Source: Halococcaceae archaeon (lineage in GTDB: Archaea > Halobacteriota > Halobacteria > Halobacteriales > Halalkalicoccaceae). From it: DNA of 7,203 nucleotides. The first letter of the stretch is position 1; every line of letters begins with the position of its first letter. Positions 1 through 5,507 of the stretch are shown here, one piece after another. Where the stretch lies: NCBI GenBank assembly GCA_007129135.1, contig SKWB01000376.1:1-7203 (forward strand), written 5' to 3'. The notes under the pieces are model-generated. The model had not been told where the DNA came from. It made no database searches and saw only the letters and a list, made by a program, of their open reading frames with translations. The translations under genes were made by a program, and so were the position numbers.

Positions 1-719
1 ACCGCGAAGACCGTCTCCCCGAACAGTGCCATGCTCCCGACACCGCCGACCTCCTCGACCCGTTTCAGTTCGTCTTCGACGAACGGGGTCGCGATATCCA
101 CCTCCTCCAGATAGGCCCGTGACCGTTCGGCGAAGGCACGGAGCGTCGGCGGGCCGGAGAGGCGATCGAGGTGTGCTCTGCCGACCTCGCTCGCCCGGCG
201 CATGAACGACTCGTCGGCCAGCATCGCTTTCGTGCTCATGCCGCCAGCGCTCGCGTGCTCGATCCCCTCGTCGACCTCCTCGCGGTGGACCGCGCCGTCC
301 CCGCTCCAGAGCAGTCCCCCACGGTCCTGGATGAACACGTCTCCCTGCCCCGTTCCCGCCAGACGCTCCGCACGGTGTGCCGCCTCGACGAGCTCTCCCC
401 GCCCGACCCCGAGGTCGAACTCCGCGCTCGCCGCCAGCGCCGTCGCGAGCGTCGCCGCCCCGCTCGCGCCGAAGCCACAGCCCAATGGGACCTCCGGGAG
501 CACGTCCACCCGTGCGGTCACCTCCAGCAGCGAGAGGACGCGCTCGACCGGCTCGAACGGCGCGGGTTCGCCCTCGACGGTGATCGTCGTCTCCCTGGCG
601 GGGCCGAGATCCACGACGACGCCGTCCTCGATGGCGACGCTCGCTCCGCGCGAACGCCCGACCTCGTCGGTCGCGGGCGCGAACAGCCCGGTCACGCTCC
701 CCGGGGCGTGTGCCCTCAT
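1..719 (-). CDS. Pantoate kinase (archaeal CoA pathway), C-terminus cut by window edge
   Basis: This is an archaeal GHMP-superfamily kinase. Family knowledge: pantoate kinase (COG1829) phosphorylates (R)-pantoate with ATP to 4-phosphopantoate, which phosphopantothenate synthetase then joins to beta-alanine. This replaces the bacterial PanC/CoaA route in most archaea. Seen: 239 codons with no stop to the left edge. The N-terminus reads MRAHAPGSVTGLF, typical of haloarchaeal members. The GHMP phosphate-binding loop PLGCGFGASGA lies at residues 78-88, GTGQGDV at 122-128, and the third GHMP motif GGVGSMALFGET at 225-236. The start is the only Met near the N-terminus and is preceded by GAGG/GGAG (complement of 724-731), a plausible ribosome-binding site. 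The missing part is probably the last 40-60 residues, judging from the usual family length of about 280-300. It is transcribed divergently from the DUF1028 gene. Another GHMP kinase is possible, but the N-terminal motif favours pantoate kinase. Confidence 0.85.
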   Translation of the reverse strand, partial: MRAHAPGSVTGLFAPATDEVGRSRGASVAIEDGVVVDLGPARETTITVEGEPAPFEPVERVLSLLEVTARVDVLPEVPLGCGFGASGAATLATALAASAEFDLGVGRGELVEAAHRAERLAGTGQGDVFIQDRGGLLWSGDGAVHREEVDEGIEHASAGGMSTKAMLADESFMRRASEVGRAHLDRLSGPPTLRAFAERSRAYLEEVDIATPFVEDELKRVEEVGGVGSMALFGETVFA

Positions 720-812
720 TTCGCTCCCCTCGGCGCGCGGAGGTCAAAACGTCGGTGGTTCTCCCCTGCCTCGAACTGAAGAGTTAGGGGCTCGCGCTCG
801 CGAGGACTCAGT
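720..812. promoter_or_regulatory. Divergent intergenic region between pantoate kinase and DUF1028 genes
   Basis: This 93-bp spacer must hold the promoters of two divergent genes. On the minus strand, a T-rich GTTTTG (complement of 745-750) lies 26-31 bases upstream of the kinase ATG, the usual TATA-box distance for a leaderless haloarchaeal transcript. However, GAGG/GGAG near the start could equally act as a ribosome-binding site. On the plus strand only a weak AGTTAG-like element (782-787) sits at the TATA distance from the DUF1028 start. GAGG at 802-805, 7 nt before that ATG, is a candidate Shine-Dalgarno. Neither promoter is strong by eye. Confidence 0.4.
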
Positions 813-1736
813 ATGTCAGTCCACCCGTCCACGTTCTCGATCGCCGCGCAAGACCCCGAGACGGGAGCGGTCGGCGTCGCCGTCCAGTCGAAGTTCGTCG
901 CCGTCGGCGCGGTCGTGCCGTTCGTCGCGAGCGACGCCGGCGCGGTCGCCACCCAGAGCTACGCGAACGTCGCCTACGGCCCCGACGGCCTCTCGCTCCT
1001 CAGGGAGGGCCACACCGCCGAGGAAGTCGTCGAGCGGCTCACGAGCGACGACGAGGAGCGTGCGAGCAGACAGGTCGGGGTCGTCGGTGCCGACGGGTCG
1101 GTCGCGGCGTACACCGGGAGTGACTGTCTCGACTACGCCGGCGACGTCCAGGGCGAGGGCTACACCGTCCAGGGGAACATCCTGGAGAACCGAGCCACTA
1201 TAGAAGCGATGGCCGAGACGTTCGAGGCGAGCGAGGGTGGCCTGCCCGAGCGGCTGATCGCGGCGCTCCACGCCGGGAACGAAGCCGGCGGCGACTCACG
1301 GGGCGAGCAGTCGGCGGCGCTCTACGTCGCGAAGGAGGCGGGCGGATACGATGGCAAAAACGACCGCTGGATCGACGTACGGGTCGACGACCACCCGAAC
1401 CCGATCGACGAACTCGAACGGGTGTTCAAGATCTACGACGTGACGCTGCTCGCACGCGAAGCACCGGAGGAGACCCGATCCCTGGAGGGAGAACCTGCGG
1501 AGGCCGTGACGGCGGCCCTCGCCGACCTCGGCCACTACGAGGGGTCTTCGCCCGAGTTCGGCGAGAACGAACGCGAGGCGCTGGAGTCCTTTCGCGGGGT
1601 GAACAACTTCGAGAACCACTCACTGGAGGTCCTGGAGGACGCCATCGTCCGCGGCTGGGACGAGGCGGAGGGCGAGGGCGAGGACCTGCTCGTCGACGCG
1701 ATCTGGCGAGGACTGAGTCGGCTCGAGCGGGAGTGA
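813..1736 (+). CDS. DUF1028 family Ntn-hydrolase-like protein with C-terminal PG_binding_2-type domain
   Basis: This 307-residue protein belongs to the DUF1028 family (COG3342), which has an N-terminal-nucleophile hydrolase fold but no established substrate. Seen: an N-terminal stretch TFSIAAQDPETGAVGVAVQS (residues 7-26), GAVATQSYAN (43-52), GNIL (121-124), GGDSRGEQSAAL (159-170) and the family signature VRVDDHPNPIDEL (189-201). Residues about 225-305 form a separate, very acidic helical domain. It corresponds to the domain Pfam labels putative peptidoglycan binding (PF08823), often found behind DUF1028. No signal peptide or membrane segment is visible, so the protein looks cytoplasmic. The ATG at 813 fits the family N-terminus and has GAGG 7 nt upstream. 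Ntn enzymes normally expose a Thr, Ser or Cys as residue 1; here Ser2 follows Met1 and Thr7 begins the conserved core, so I cannot assign the nucleophile. It converges with the riboflavin reductase gene. Confidence 0.9.
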   Translation: MSVHPSTFSIAAQDPETGAVGVAVQSKFVAVGAVVPFVASDAGAVATQSYANVAYGPDGLSLLREGHTAEEVVERLTSDDEERASRQVGVVGADGSVAAYTGSDCLDYAGDVQGEGYTVQGNILENRATIEAMAETFEASEGGLPERLIAALHAGNEAGGDSRGEQSAALYVAKEAGGYDGKNDRWIDVRVDDHPNPIDELERVFKIYDVTLLAREAPEETRSLEGEPAEAVTAALADLGHYEGSSPEFGENEREALESFRGVNNFENHSLEVLEDAIVRGWDEAEGEGEDLLVDAIWRGLSRLERE

Positions 1737-1743
1737 ACTCGTC

Positions 1744-1757
1744 GGCTCTCGGGAGCC
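1744..1757. terminator. Hairpin between two convergent stop codons, possible bidirectional 3'-end element
   Basis: GGCTC (1744-1748), a TCGG loop and GAGCC (1753-1757) form a perfect 5-bp stem with a tetraloop. It sits in the 21-bp gap between the DUF1028 TGA (1734-1736) and the reductase stop codon (complement of 1758-1760). Being symmetric, it would fold in both transcripts. There is no T-tract on either side, which archaeal intrinsic termination usually needs. It may therefore be a 3'-end stabilising hairpin, or chance in GC-rich DNA. Confidence 0.35.
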
Positions 1758-2426
1758 CTACTCGACGCCGTACCGGAGCAACACCCCGTCGCCGATCCGC
1801 TCGACCTCGCGCAGTTCGAGATCCGGGAACTCGGAGTCGGAGAGGAAGCCCTCCCCGTCCGCGAGCGTCGGCGCGTCGCGGCCGCCGATGACGAGCGAGC
1901 CGACGTAGAGCGAGAGTTCGTCGACGAGGCCCAGCGAGAAGAGCGAGAAGAGCAGTTCACCGCCGCCCTCGACGATCAGCCGGTCGATCCCGTCCGCTTC
2001 GACCGCGGCGAGCCCTGCCCGAAGGTCGACACGTTCCCCTCCTGCGCGGACGATCCGGACGGTCTCGCGGTCGAGTTGGGCGAGGCGGTCGTCCGGAGCG
2101 GCGTCGCTCACGAGCAGGTAGGTCGGGGCGCTCCCGTCGAGGATCCGGGCCTCGGGCGGGGTGCGTGCGCGGGAGTCCGCGACGACCCTCGCTGGCTTGG
2201 GGGGCTCGCCCCGAGCCTCGCGCTCGGCGATCGGCTCCGGGTCGTCGAGGCCGATCCGGGGGTCGTCGGCGAGGACCGTGCCGACGCCGACCATCACGGC
2301 GTCGCTCTCGGCGCGCAGACGGTCGACGCGGGCGAAGTCCTCCGGGCCGCTGATCCGGAGCTGACGGCGCTCGCGCGTCGAGAGTTTCCCGTCGACGCTC
2401 GTCGCGGCGTTGACGACGACGTGCAT
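1758..2426 (-). CDS. arfC: 2,5-diamino-6-(ribosylamino)-4(3H)-pyrimidinone 5'-phosphate reductase (riboflavin pathway)
   Basis: This 222-residue protein is a stand-alone RibD C-terminal domain of the archaeal/fungal Rib7 type. Family knowledge: it uses NAD(P)H to reduce the ribosyl side chain of the diaminopyrimidinone phosphate to a ribityl chain, a step shared by riboflavin and coenzyme F420 synthesis. In archaea and fungi reduction precedes deamination, unlike in bacteria. Seen: the substrate-binding N-terminus VVNAATSVDGKLS (residues 4-16), ISGPEDFARVDRLRAESDA (25-43), the nucleotide-binding GVGTVLADDP (47-56), RVVADSRARTP (80-90) and the second nucleotide-binding motif IVEGGGELLFSLF (151-163). 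Length matches the family. No deaminase domain is fused. The start ATG (complement of 2424-2426) gives the canonical N-terminus and has a poly-T TATA element 22-27 bp upstream. It is divergent from the RPA operon, with no functional link implied. Another dihydrofolate-reductase-like RibD-C oxidoreductase is the alternative, but the length and motifs fit this enzyme well. Confidence 0.9.
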   Translation of the reverse strand: MHVVVNAATSVDGKLSTRERRQLRISGPEDFARVDRLRAESDAVMVGVGTVLADDPRIGLDDPEPIAEREARGEPPKPARVVADSRARTPPEARILDGSAPTYLLVSDAAPDDRLAQLDRETVRIVRAGGERVDLRAGLAAVEADGIDRLIVEGGGELLFSLFSLGLVDELSLYVGSLVIGGRDAPTLADGEGFLSDSEFPDLELREVERIGDGVLLRYGVE

Positions 2427-2453
2427 ACCTCACAGGTGTACGAACGGAAAAAA
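2427..2453 (-). promoter_or_regulatory. Leaderless promoter of the riboflavin-pathway reductase gene
   Basis: Read on the minus strand, a run of six T (complement of 2448-2453) lies 22-27 bases upstream of the reductase ATG, the position of a haloarchaeal TATA box for a transcript starting at or next to the start codon. GAGGT directly abuts the ATG, too close to act as a normal ribosome-binding site, which also supports a leaderless mRNA. The small inverted repeat ACCT-CAC-AGGT (2427-2437) lies between the TATA box and the start. It might be an operator, but it is short enough to be chance. Confidence 0.5.
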
Positions 2454-2464
2454 CCACTTTCGGT

Positions 2465-2513
2465 TACCGGGGTACGTTCACCGCCCCGGGCGACCCTTTT
2501 TACCCGGTCCGGG
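2465..2513 (+). promoter_or_regulatory. Promoter of the RPA operon with flanking palindromes
   Basis: TTTTTA at 2497-2502 is 25-30 bp upstream of the rpa1 ATG (2527), a textbook haloarchaeal TATA position for a leaderless transcript. It stands out in GC-rich DNA. Immediately downstream, CCCGG-T-CCGGG (2503-2513) is a perfect inverted repeat touching the TATA box. Further upstream, TACC-GG-GGTA (2465-2474) is another perfect palindrome, overlapping GGT-T-ACC (2462-2468). A protein bound at 2503-2513 would block transcription initiation. Regulation itself is inference. Confidence 0.55.
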
Positions 2514-2526
2514 CGAAGGTCGCGTG

Positions 2527-3798
2527 ATGAGCGTCGAAGAACGCGCCGAGGCTCTCGCCTCCGACCTCGGTGTCGACAAAGAGGAGGTCAGAGCCGACCT
2601 GGAGAACCTGGTCGCGTACAGCGTCCCGATCGACGAGGCGGTCCAGAGCCTCCGCCGGAAGTACGGCGGCGGGTCGGGAGGGGCTCCCGAACCGACCGCG
2701 AAGTCGGTCGCGGAGATCACGGTCGATGACACGAGCGTGACCATCGAGGCCAGGGTGCTCACCGCGGGCAAGCGCTCGATCCGGTACCAGGGCTCCGAAC
2801 AGGTGATCACGGAGGGAACGCTCGCCGACGCGAGTGGGAGGATCGACTTCACCGCCTGGGAGGAGTTCGGGCTCTCGCCGGGGGACACGGTGAGCGTCGG
2901 CAACGCCTCCGTCCGCGAGTGGGACGGCGAACCCGAACTGAACCTCGGCGAGTCGACGACCGTAGCGACCCGGGACGAACCGCTCGACGTCCCGTACGAG
3001 GTGGGTGGCGAGAGCGCGCTCGCGGACGTCACGCCGGGCGACCGGGGACTGACCGTCGAGGCGCGTGTGATCGAGGTCGAAGAGCGGACGATCGACGGCC
3101 GCGACGGCGAGACCGAGATCCTCTCGGGCGTCCTCGGCGACGAGAGCACGCGGCTCCCGTTCACCGACTGGGAGCCCCGTCCCGAGATCGCGGAGGGTGC
3201 GTCGCTGCGTTTGGAGAACGTCTACGTCAGGGAGTTCCGCGGCGTGCCGTCGATCAACTGTTCGGAGTTCACCGAGGTCTCGGGACTCGACCGAGCGATC
3301 GACACGGCCGAGAGCGCCCCACGAAAGGGCGTCGGCGAGGCCGTCGCCGGTGGCGGGGCGTTCGACGTCGAACTCGTCGGAGCGGTCGTCTCAGTCCGGG
3401 ACGGCTCGGGGCTGATCCAGCGCTGTCCGGAGTGTTCGCGCGTGATCCAGAAGGGCCAGTGTCGCAGCCACGGAGCGGTCGACGGGGTCGACGACCTCCG
3501 GGTGAAGGCGATCCTCGACGACGGCACGGGCTCCGTGACGGCGATCCTTGGCACCGACCTCACGAACGAGGTCTACGGCGGTGACGTAGAGGACGCGAAA
3601 GCCCAGGCCCGGGAGGCGATGGACCAGGAAGTCGTCGCCGACGCGATCCGCGAGTCGATCGTCGGACGCGAGTACAGGGTGCGAGGGTCGCTGAGCGTCG
3701 ACGAGTACGGCGCGAACCTCAACGCGACCGAGTTCGAGGCGGTGAGCGACTCGCCCGAAGCGCGCGCCCGGGCGCTGCTCTCGGAGGTCGGCGCGTGA
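2527..3798 (+). CDS. rpa1: RPA-type single-stranded DNA-binding protein with OB folds and zinc finger
   Basis: This 423-residue replication protein A homologue binds and protects single-stranded DNA in replication, recombination and repair. Seen: a helical N-terminal domain (residues 1-47), a short Gly-rich linker, a first OB-like region (about 58-150; RIDFTAWEEFGLSPGDTV is typical of archaeal RPA OB folds), a second (about 163-255; LPFTDWEPRP, then NVYVREFRGVPSINCSEF), and a third region (about 275-405) carrying a zinc finger with Cys300, Cys303, Cys312 and His315 (CX2CX8CX2H). Length and layout match Haloferax volcanii RPA1 (about 427 residues as I recall) rather than the shorter RPA3. The ATG at 2527 is preferred because the TATA box sits 25-30 bp ahead of it; an in-frame GTG directly upstream (2524) is possible, and an upstream ATG at 2410 would run through the promoter. 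It is the first gene of a three-gene operon and its stop overlaps the next start. The rpa1 symbol rests on size and gene order. Confidence 0.92.
   Translation: MSVEERAEALASDLGVDKEEVRADLENLVAYSVPIDEAVQSLRRKYGGGSGGAPEPTAKSVAEITVDDTSVTIEARVLTAGKRSIRYQGSEQVITEGTLADASGRIDFTAWEEFGLSPGDTVSVGNASVREWDGEPELNLGESTTVATRDEPLDVPYEVGGESALADVTPGDRGLTVEARVIEVEERTIDGRDGETEILSGVLGDESTRLPFTDWEPRPEIAEGASLRLENVYVREFRGVPSINCSEFTEVSGLDRAIDTAESAPRKGVGEAVAGGGAFDVELVGAVVSVRDGSGLIQRCPECSRVIQKGQCRSHGAVDGVDDLRVKAILDDGTGSVTAILGTDLTNEVYGGDVEDAKAQAREAMDQEVVADAIRESIVGREYRVRGSLSVDEYGANLNATEFEAVSDSPEARARALLSEVGA
3426..3474 (+). other. Zinc-finger segment of RPA1 (CX2CX8CX2H)
   Basis: The segment covers Cys300, Cys303, Cys312 and His315, reading CPECSRVIQKGQCRSHG. 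It is a compact knuckle of the kind embedded in the C-terminal OB fold of eukaryotic RPA70 and many archaeal RPAs. Family knowledge: it binds one zinc ion and stabilises the OB domain. All four ligands are present, so this is an intact site. Zinc itself is inferred from the ligand pattern. Confidence 0.85.
3783..3797 (+). promoter_or_regulatory. Shine-Dalgarno and GTGA start/stop overlap for rpap1
   Basis: GGAGGT (3783-3788) is a near-perfect complement to the 16S rRNA 3' end and stands 6 nt before a GTG start codon (3795-3797). That GTG overlaps the rpa1 TGA (3796-3798) as GTGA. The next in-frame Met would be residue 91, inside the OB region, so this site fixes the start and indicates translational coupling. 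Confidence 0.8.
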
Positions 3799-5507
3799 GC
3801 ACCGACAGTGGGCCGGGCCAGCGGGAGGTCGCCCACCGGCTGTTCGCCGCGGAGTTCGAGGACAGCGAACTGGAGTACGCCGACTCGGAGGAAGAACGCG
3901 CCCCGAAGTACGTCGTCACCCCGACGGGCGCACGGGTGAACCGGCTGTTCGTCGTCGGCGTGCTCACCGAAGTAGAGTCGGTGACCGACGAGGTGCTCAG
4001 AGCACGCGTGGTCGACCCGACCGGCGCGTTCGTCGTCTACGCGGGCCAGTACCAGCCGGAGGCGATGGCCTTCTTCGACCGGGCGAGCCCCCCCATGTTC
4101 GTCGCGATCACGGGGAAGGCGAACACGTTCTCGCCGGACGACTCGGACCGGGTCTACACCTCGATCCGTCCCGAGAGCGTCACCGAGGTCGACGCGGAGA
4201 CGAGGGATCGGTGGACCGTCGCGGCCGCAGAACACACGATCGGGCGGGTGAGCGCGTTCGCCGAGGCGTACGACGTCCTGGAATCGGCCGAGAGCCCGGC
4301 GGAGGCGAGGCGAATGCTCGAAGCCGAAGGGATGGAGACGACCCGGGCGGCGGGGCTCGTCCTCGCCCGGGACCACTACGGGACGACGCCCGCCTATCTG
4401 GCGTCGATGCGCGCGGCCGCCCTCGACGCCGCACGGCTCGTCACCGGGGAGGTCGACGAAGTCGAGCGGCCGTCGCTCGCGCCGGACGAGGGCGGCTCGA
4501 CCGACCTCGATACCCTCCGCGCGCCCGACGTGAGCCCGGCCGCACCCGTCCAGAGTGCAGGGGACCCCGGACCGGTTTCGGAGGCCGGGAGCGCGGTGGA
4601 CTCGACGGCGAGTGGGGAAGCGGAGACGACACCGACCGACAGCGAGAGCCCCGGCTCCGAAGGGGAACCGGCGACCGAAGAGCCATCGACGTCCGAGACC
4701 GACCCGACGTCGCCCACCCCGGAGCCCGAACCTGCGAGAGGAACGGACAGCGGGTCCGAAGGGGCCGTCGAGGGGGCGGCGACGGGAACGACCGAGTCGG
4801 CCAGCCAAGGGGTCGAATCGGAGCGCACCGAGCCCGTGTCGGCGACGGATGCCGGGGACGCCCCCTCGACGGAACCCGCCTCCCCGGCGGACGAGGACGC
4901 CGAACCCGAGCCCCTGGAGTCGGAGCCGACGGCCGACGCCGAGGCAGAAACGTCCCCCGAGCCCGTCCCGACCGAACCGACGGACGCGGGCGATCCGACC
5001 GCGGACACCGCGGCCGAAACGGGGTCGGCGGGGGAGGCGGACGCGACCGACGACCTCGAGGACTTCGAGCCGAGCGGGGCCGAGGACGTGGGGATGTACG
5101 AGATGAGCGACGAGGAGCGAGAGGAGGTCGAATCCGAGTTCGGCACCGAGTTCGAGACCGGCGGCGAGGTGGACGACCCCGGGGAGGCCGACATCGAGGT
5201 CCCCGACCCGGAGCCGGCCGAGCCGGAGGCCGAAACGCGGGCGGAGACGGGCGGTGAAAAGCCGGAGGGCGAGGACGCCGGTGACGATGCGGACGGGGAC
5301 GGAGAACCGGCGGTGAACGTCGAGAACGAGGCGATGGAGGCGATGCGAGCGCTCTCCGACGGCGACGGCGCGGAGCGAGAGGCCATCGTCTCCCGTGTCT
5401 CCGAGGAACACGGCGTTTCGCCCGACGCGGTCGAGGACGCGATCACCGACGCGCTGATGAGCGGCCGCTGCTACGAACCCCGCGACGGCGTGCTGAAGCC
5501 GATCTGA
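3795..5507 (+). CDS. rpap1: RPA-associated protein (COG3390) with OB domain, long acidic linker and C-terminal winged-helix-like domain
   Basis: This 570-residue partner protein of RPA starts at GTG. Seen: an N-terminal OB-like domain (residues about 36-132) with the family motif VVDPTGAFVVYAGQYQPEA (72-90), a helical segment (about 137-217), a linker of about 280 residues rich in Glu, Asp, Pro, Ser, Thr and Ala (226-507), and a compact C-terminal domain (508-570) ending GRCYEPRDGVLKPI, consistent with a winged helix. Family knowledge: COG3390 proteins are encoded next to rpa genes in haloarchaea, and in H. volcanii RPAP3 is reported to copurify with RPA3. Inference: it forms a heteromeric ssDNA-binding complex with the preceding gene product, the winged helix recruiting repair or replication partners as RPA32 does. 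Start choice is fixed by the strong Shine-Dalgarno at 3783-3788. The linker makes it far longer than the short RPAP3-type members (about 200 residues). Cytoplasmic; no signal peptide or membrane segment. Confidence 0.88.
   Translation: MSTDSGPGQREVAHRLFAAEFEDSELEYADSEEERAPKYVVTPTGARVNRLFVVGVLTEVESVTDEVLRARVVDPTGAFVVYAGQYQPEAMAFFDRASPPMFVAITGKANTFSPDDSDRVYTSIRPESVTEVDAETRDRWTVAAAEHTIGRVSAFAEAYDVLESAESPAEARRMLEAEGMETTRAAGLVLARDHYGTTPAYLASMRAAALDAARLVTGEVDEVERPSLAPDEGGSTDLDTLRAPDVSPAAPVQSAGDPGPVSEAGSAVDSTASGEAETTPTDSESPGSEGEPATEEPSTSETDPTSPTPEPEPARGTDSGSEGAVEGAATGTTESASQGVESERTEPVSATDAGDAPSTEPASPADEDAEPEPLESEPTADAEAETSPEPVPTEPTDAGDPTADTAAETGSAGEADATDDLEDFEPSGAEDVGMYEMSDEEREEVESEFGTEFETGGEVDDPGEADIEVPDPEPAEPEAETRAETGGEKPEGEDAGDDADGDGEPAVNVENEAMEAMRALSDGDGAEREAIVSRVSEEHGVSPDAVEDAITDALMSGRCYEPRDGVLKPI
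4470..5315 (+). repeat. Low-complexity acidic linker within rpap1
   Basis: This stretch encodes residues about 226-507 of the RPA-associated protein, almost entirely Glu, Asp, Ser, Thr, Pro, Ala and Gly, with very few Lys or aromatic residues. It is built from irregular SEP/TEP/PEP-like units, not an exact tandem repeat, so it should be intrinsically disordered. One island (residues about 419-461, bases 5049-5177) breaks the pattern with Phe, Met, Tyr and Val. The reading frame is intact across the whole stretch. Length variation between related strains is likely. Confidence 0.75.
5316..5504 (+). other. C-terminal winged-helix-like domain of RPAP1
   Basis: Residues 508-570 form a compact folded block after the disordered linker: a helix (NEAMEAMRAL), an acidic turn, a second helix (REAIVSRVSEEHG), a third (SPDAVEDAITDALMSG) and a short wing (RCYEPRDGVLKPI). 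The helix-helix-helix-wing order resembles the C-terminal winged helix of RPA32 and of archaeal MCM. The assignment is by pattern only. Confidence 0.6.

Noticed and set aside
202..1203. A 333-codon plus-strand open frame over the pantoate kinase and the start of DUF1028
   Set aside because: Arg/Ser/Pro-rich composition with no motif, and it overlaps two genes with clear family motifs on other frames.
2427..2437. Inverted repeat ACCT-CAC-AGGT as an operator of the reductase gene
   Set aside because: Only 4-bp arms and no clear extension on either side; chance occurrence is likely. It is mentioned only within the promoter entry.
2410..2526. Extended N-terminus for rpa1 starting at an upstream ATG
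   Set aside because: The extra 39 residues are not RPA-like, overlap the start of the divergent reductase gene, and run straight through the TATA box at 2497-2502. ATG at 2527 fits the family N-terminus.
2478..3164. Minus-strand open frame of 228 codons inside rpa1
   Set aside because: Ser/Arg/Pro-rich antisense translation of the RPA gene, no motif, no promoter.
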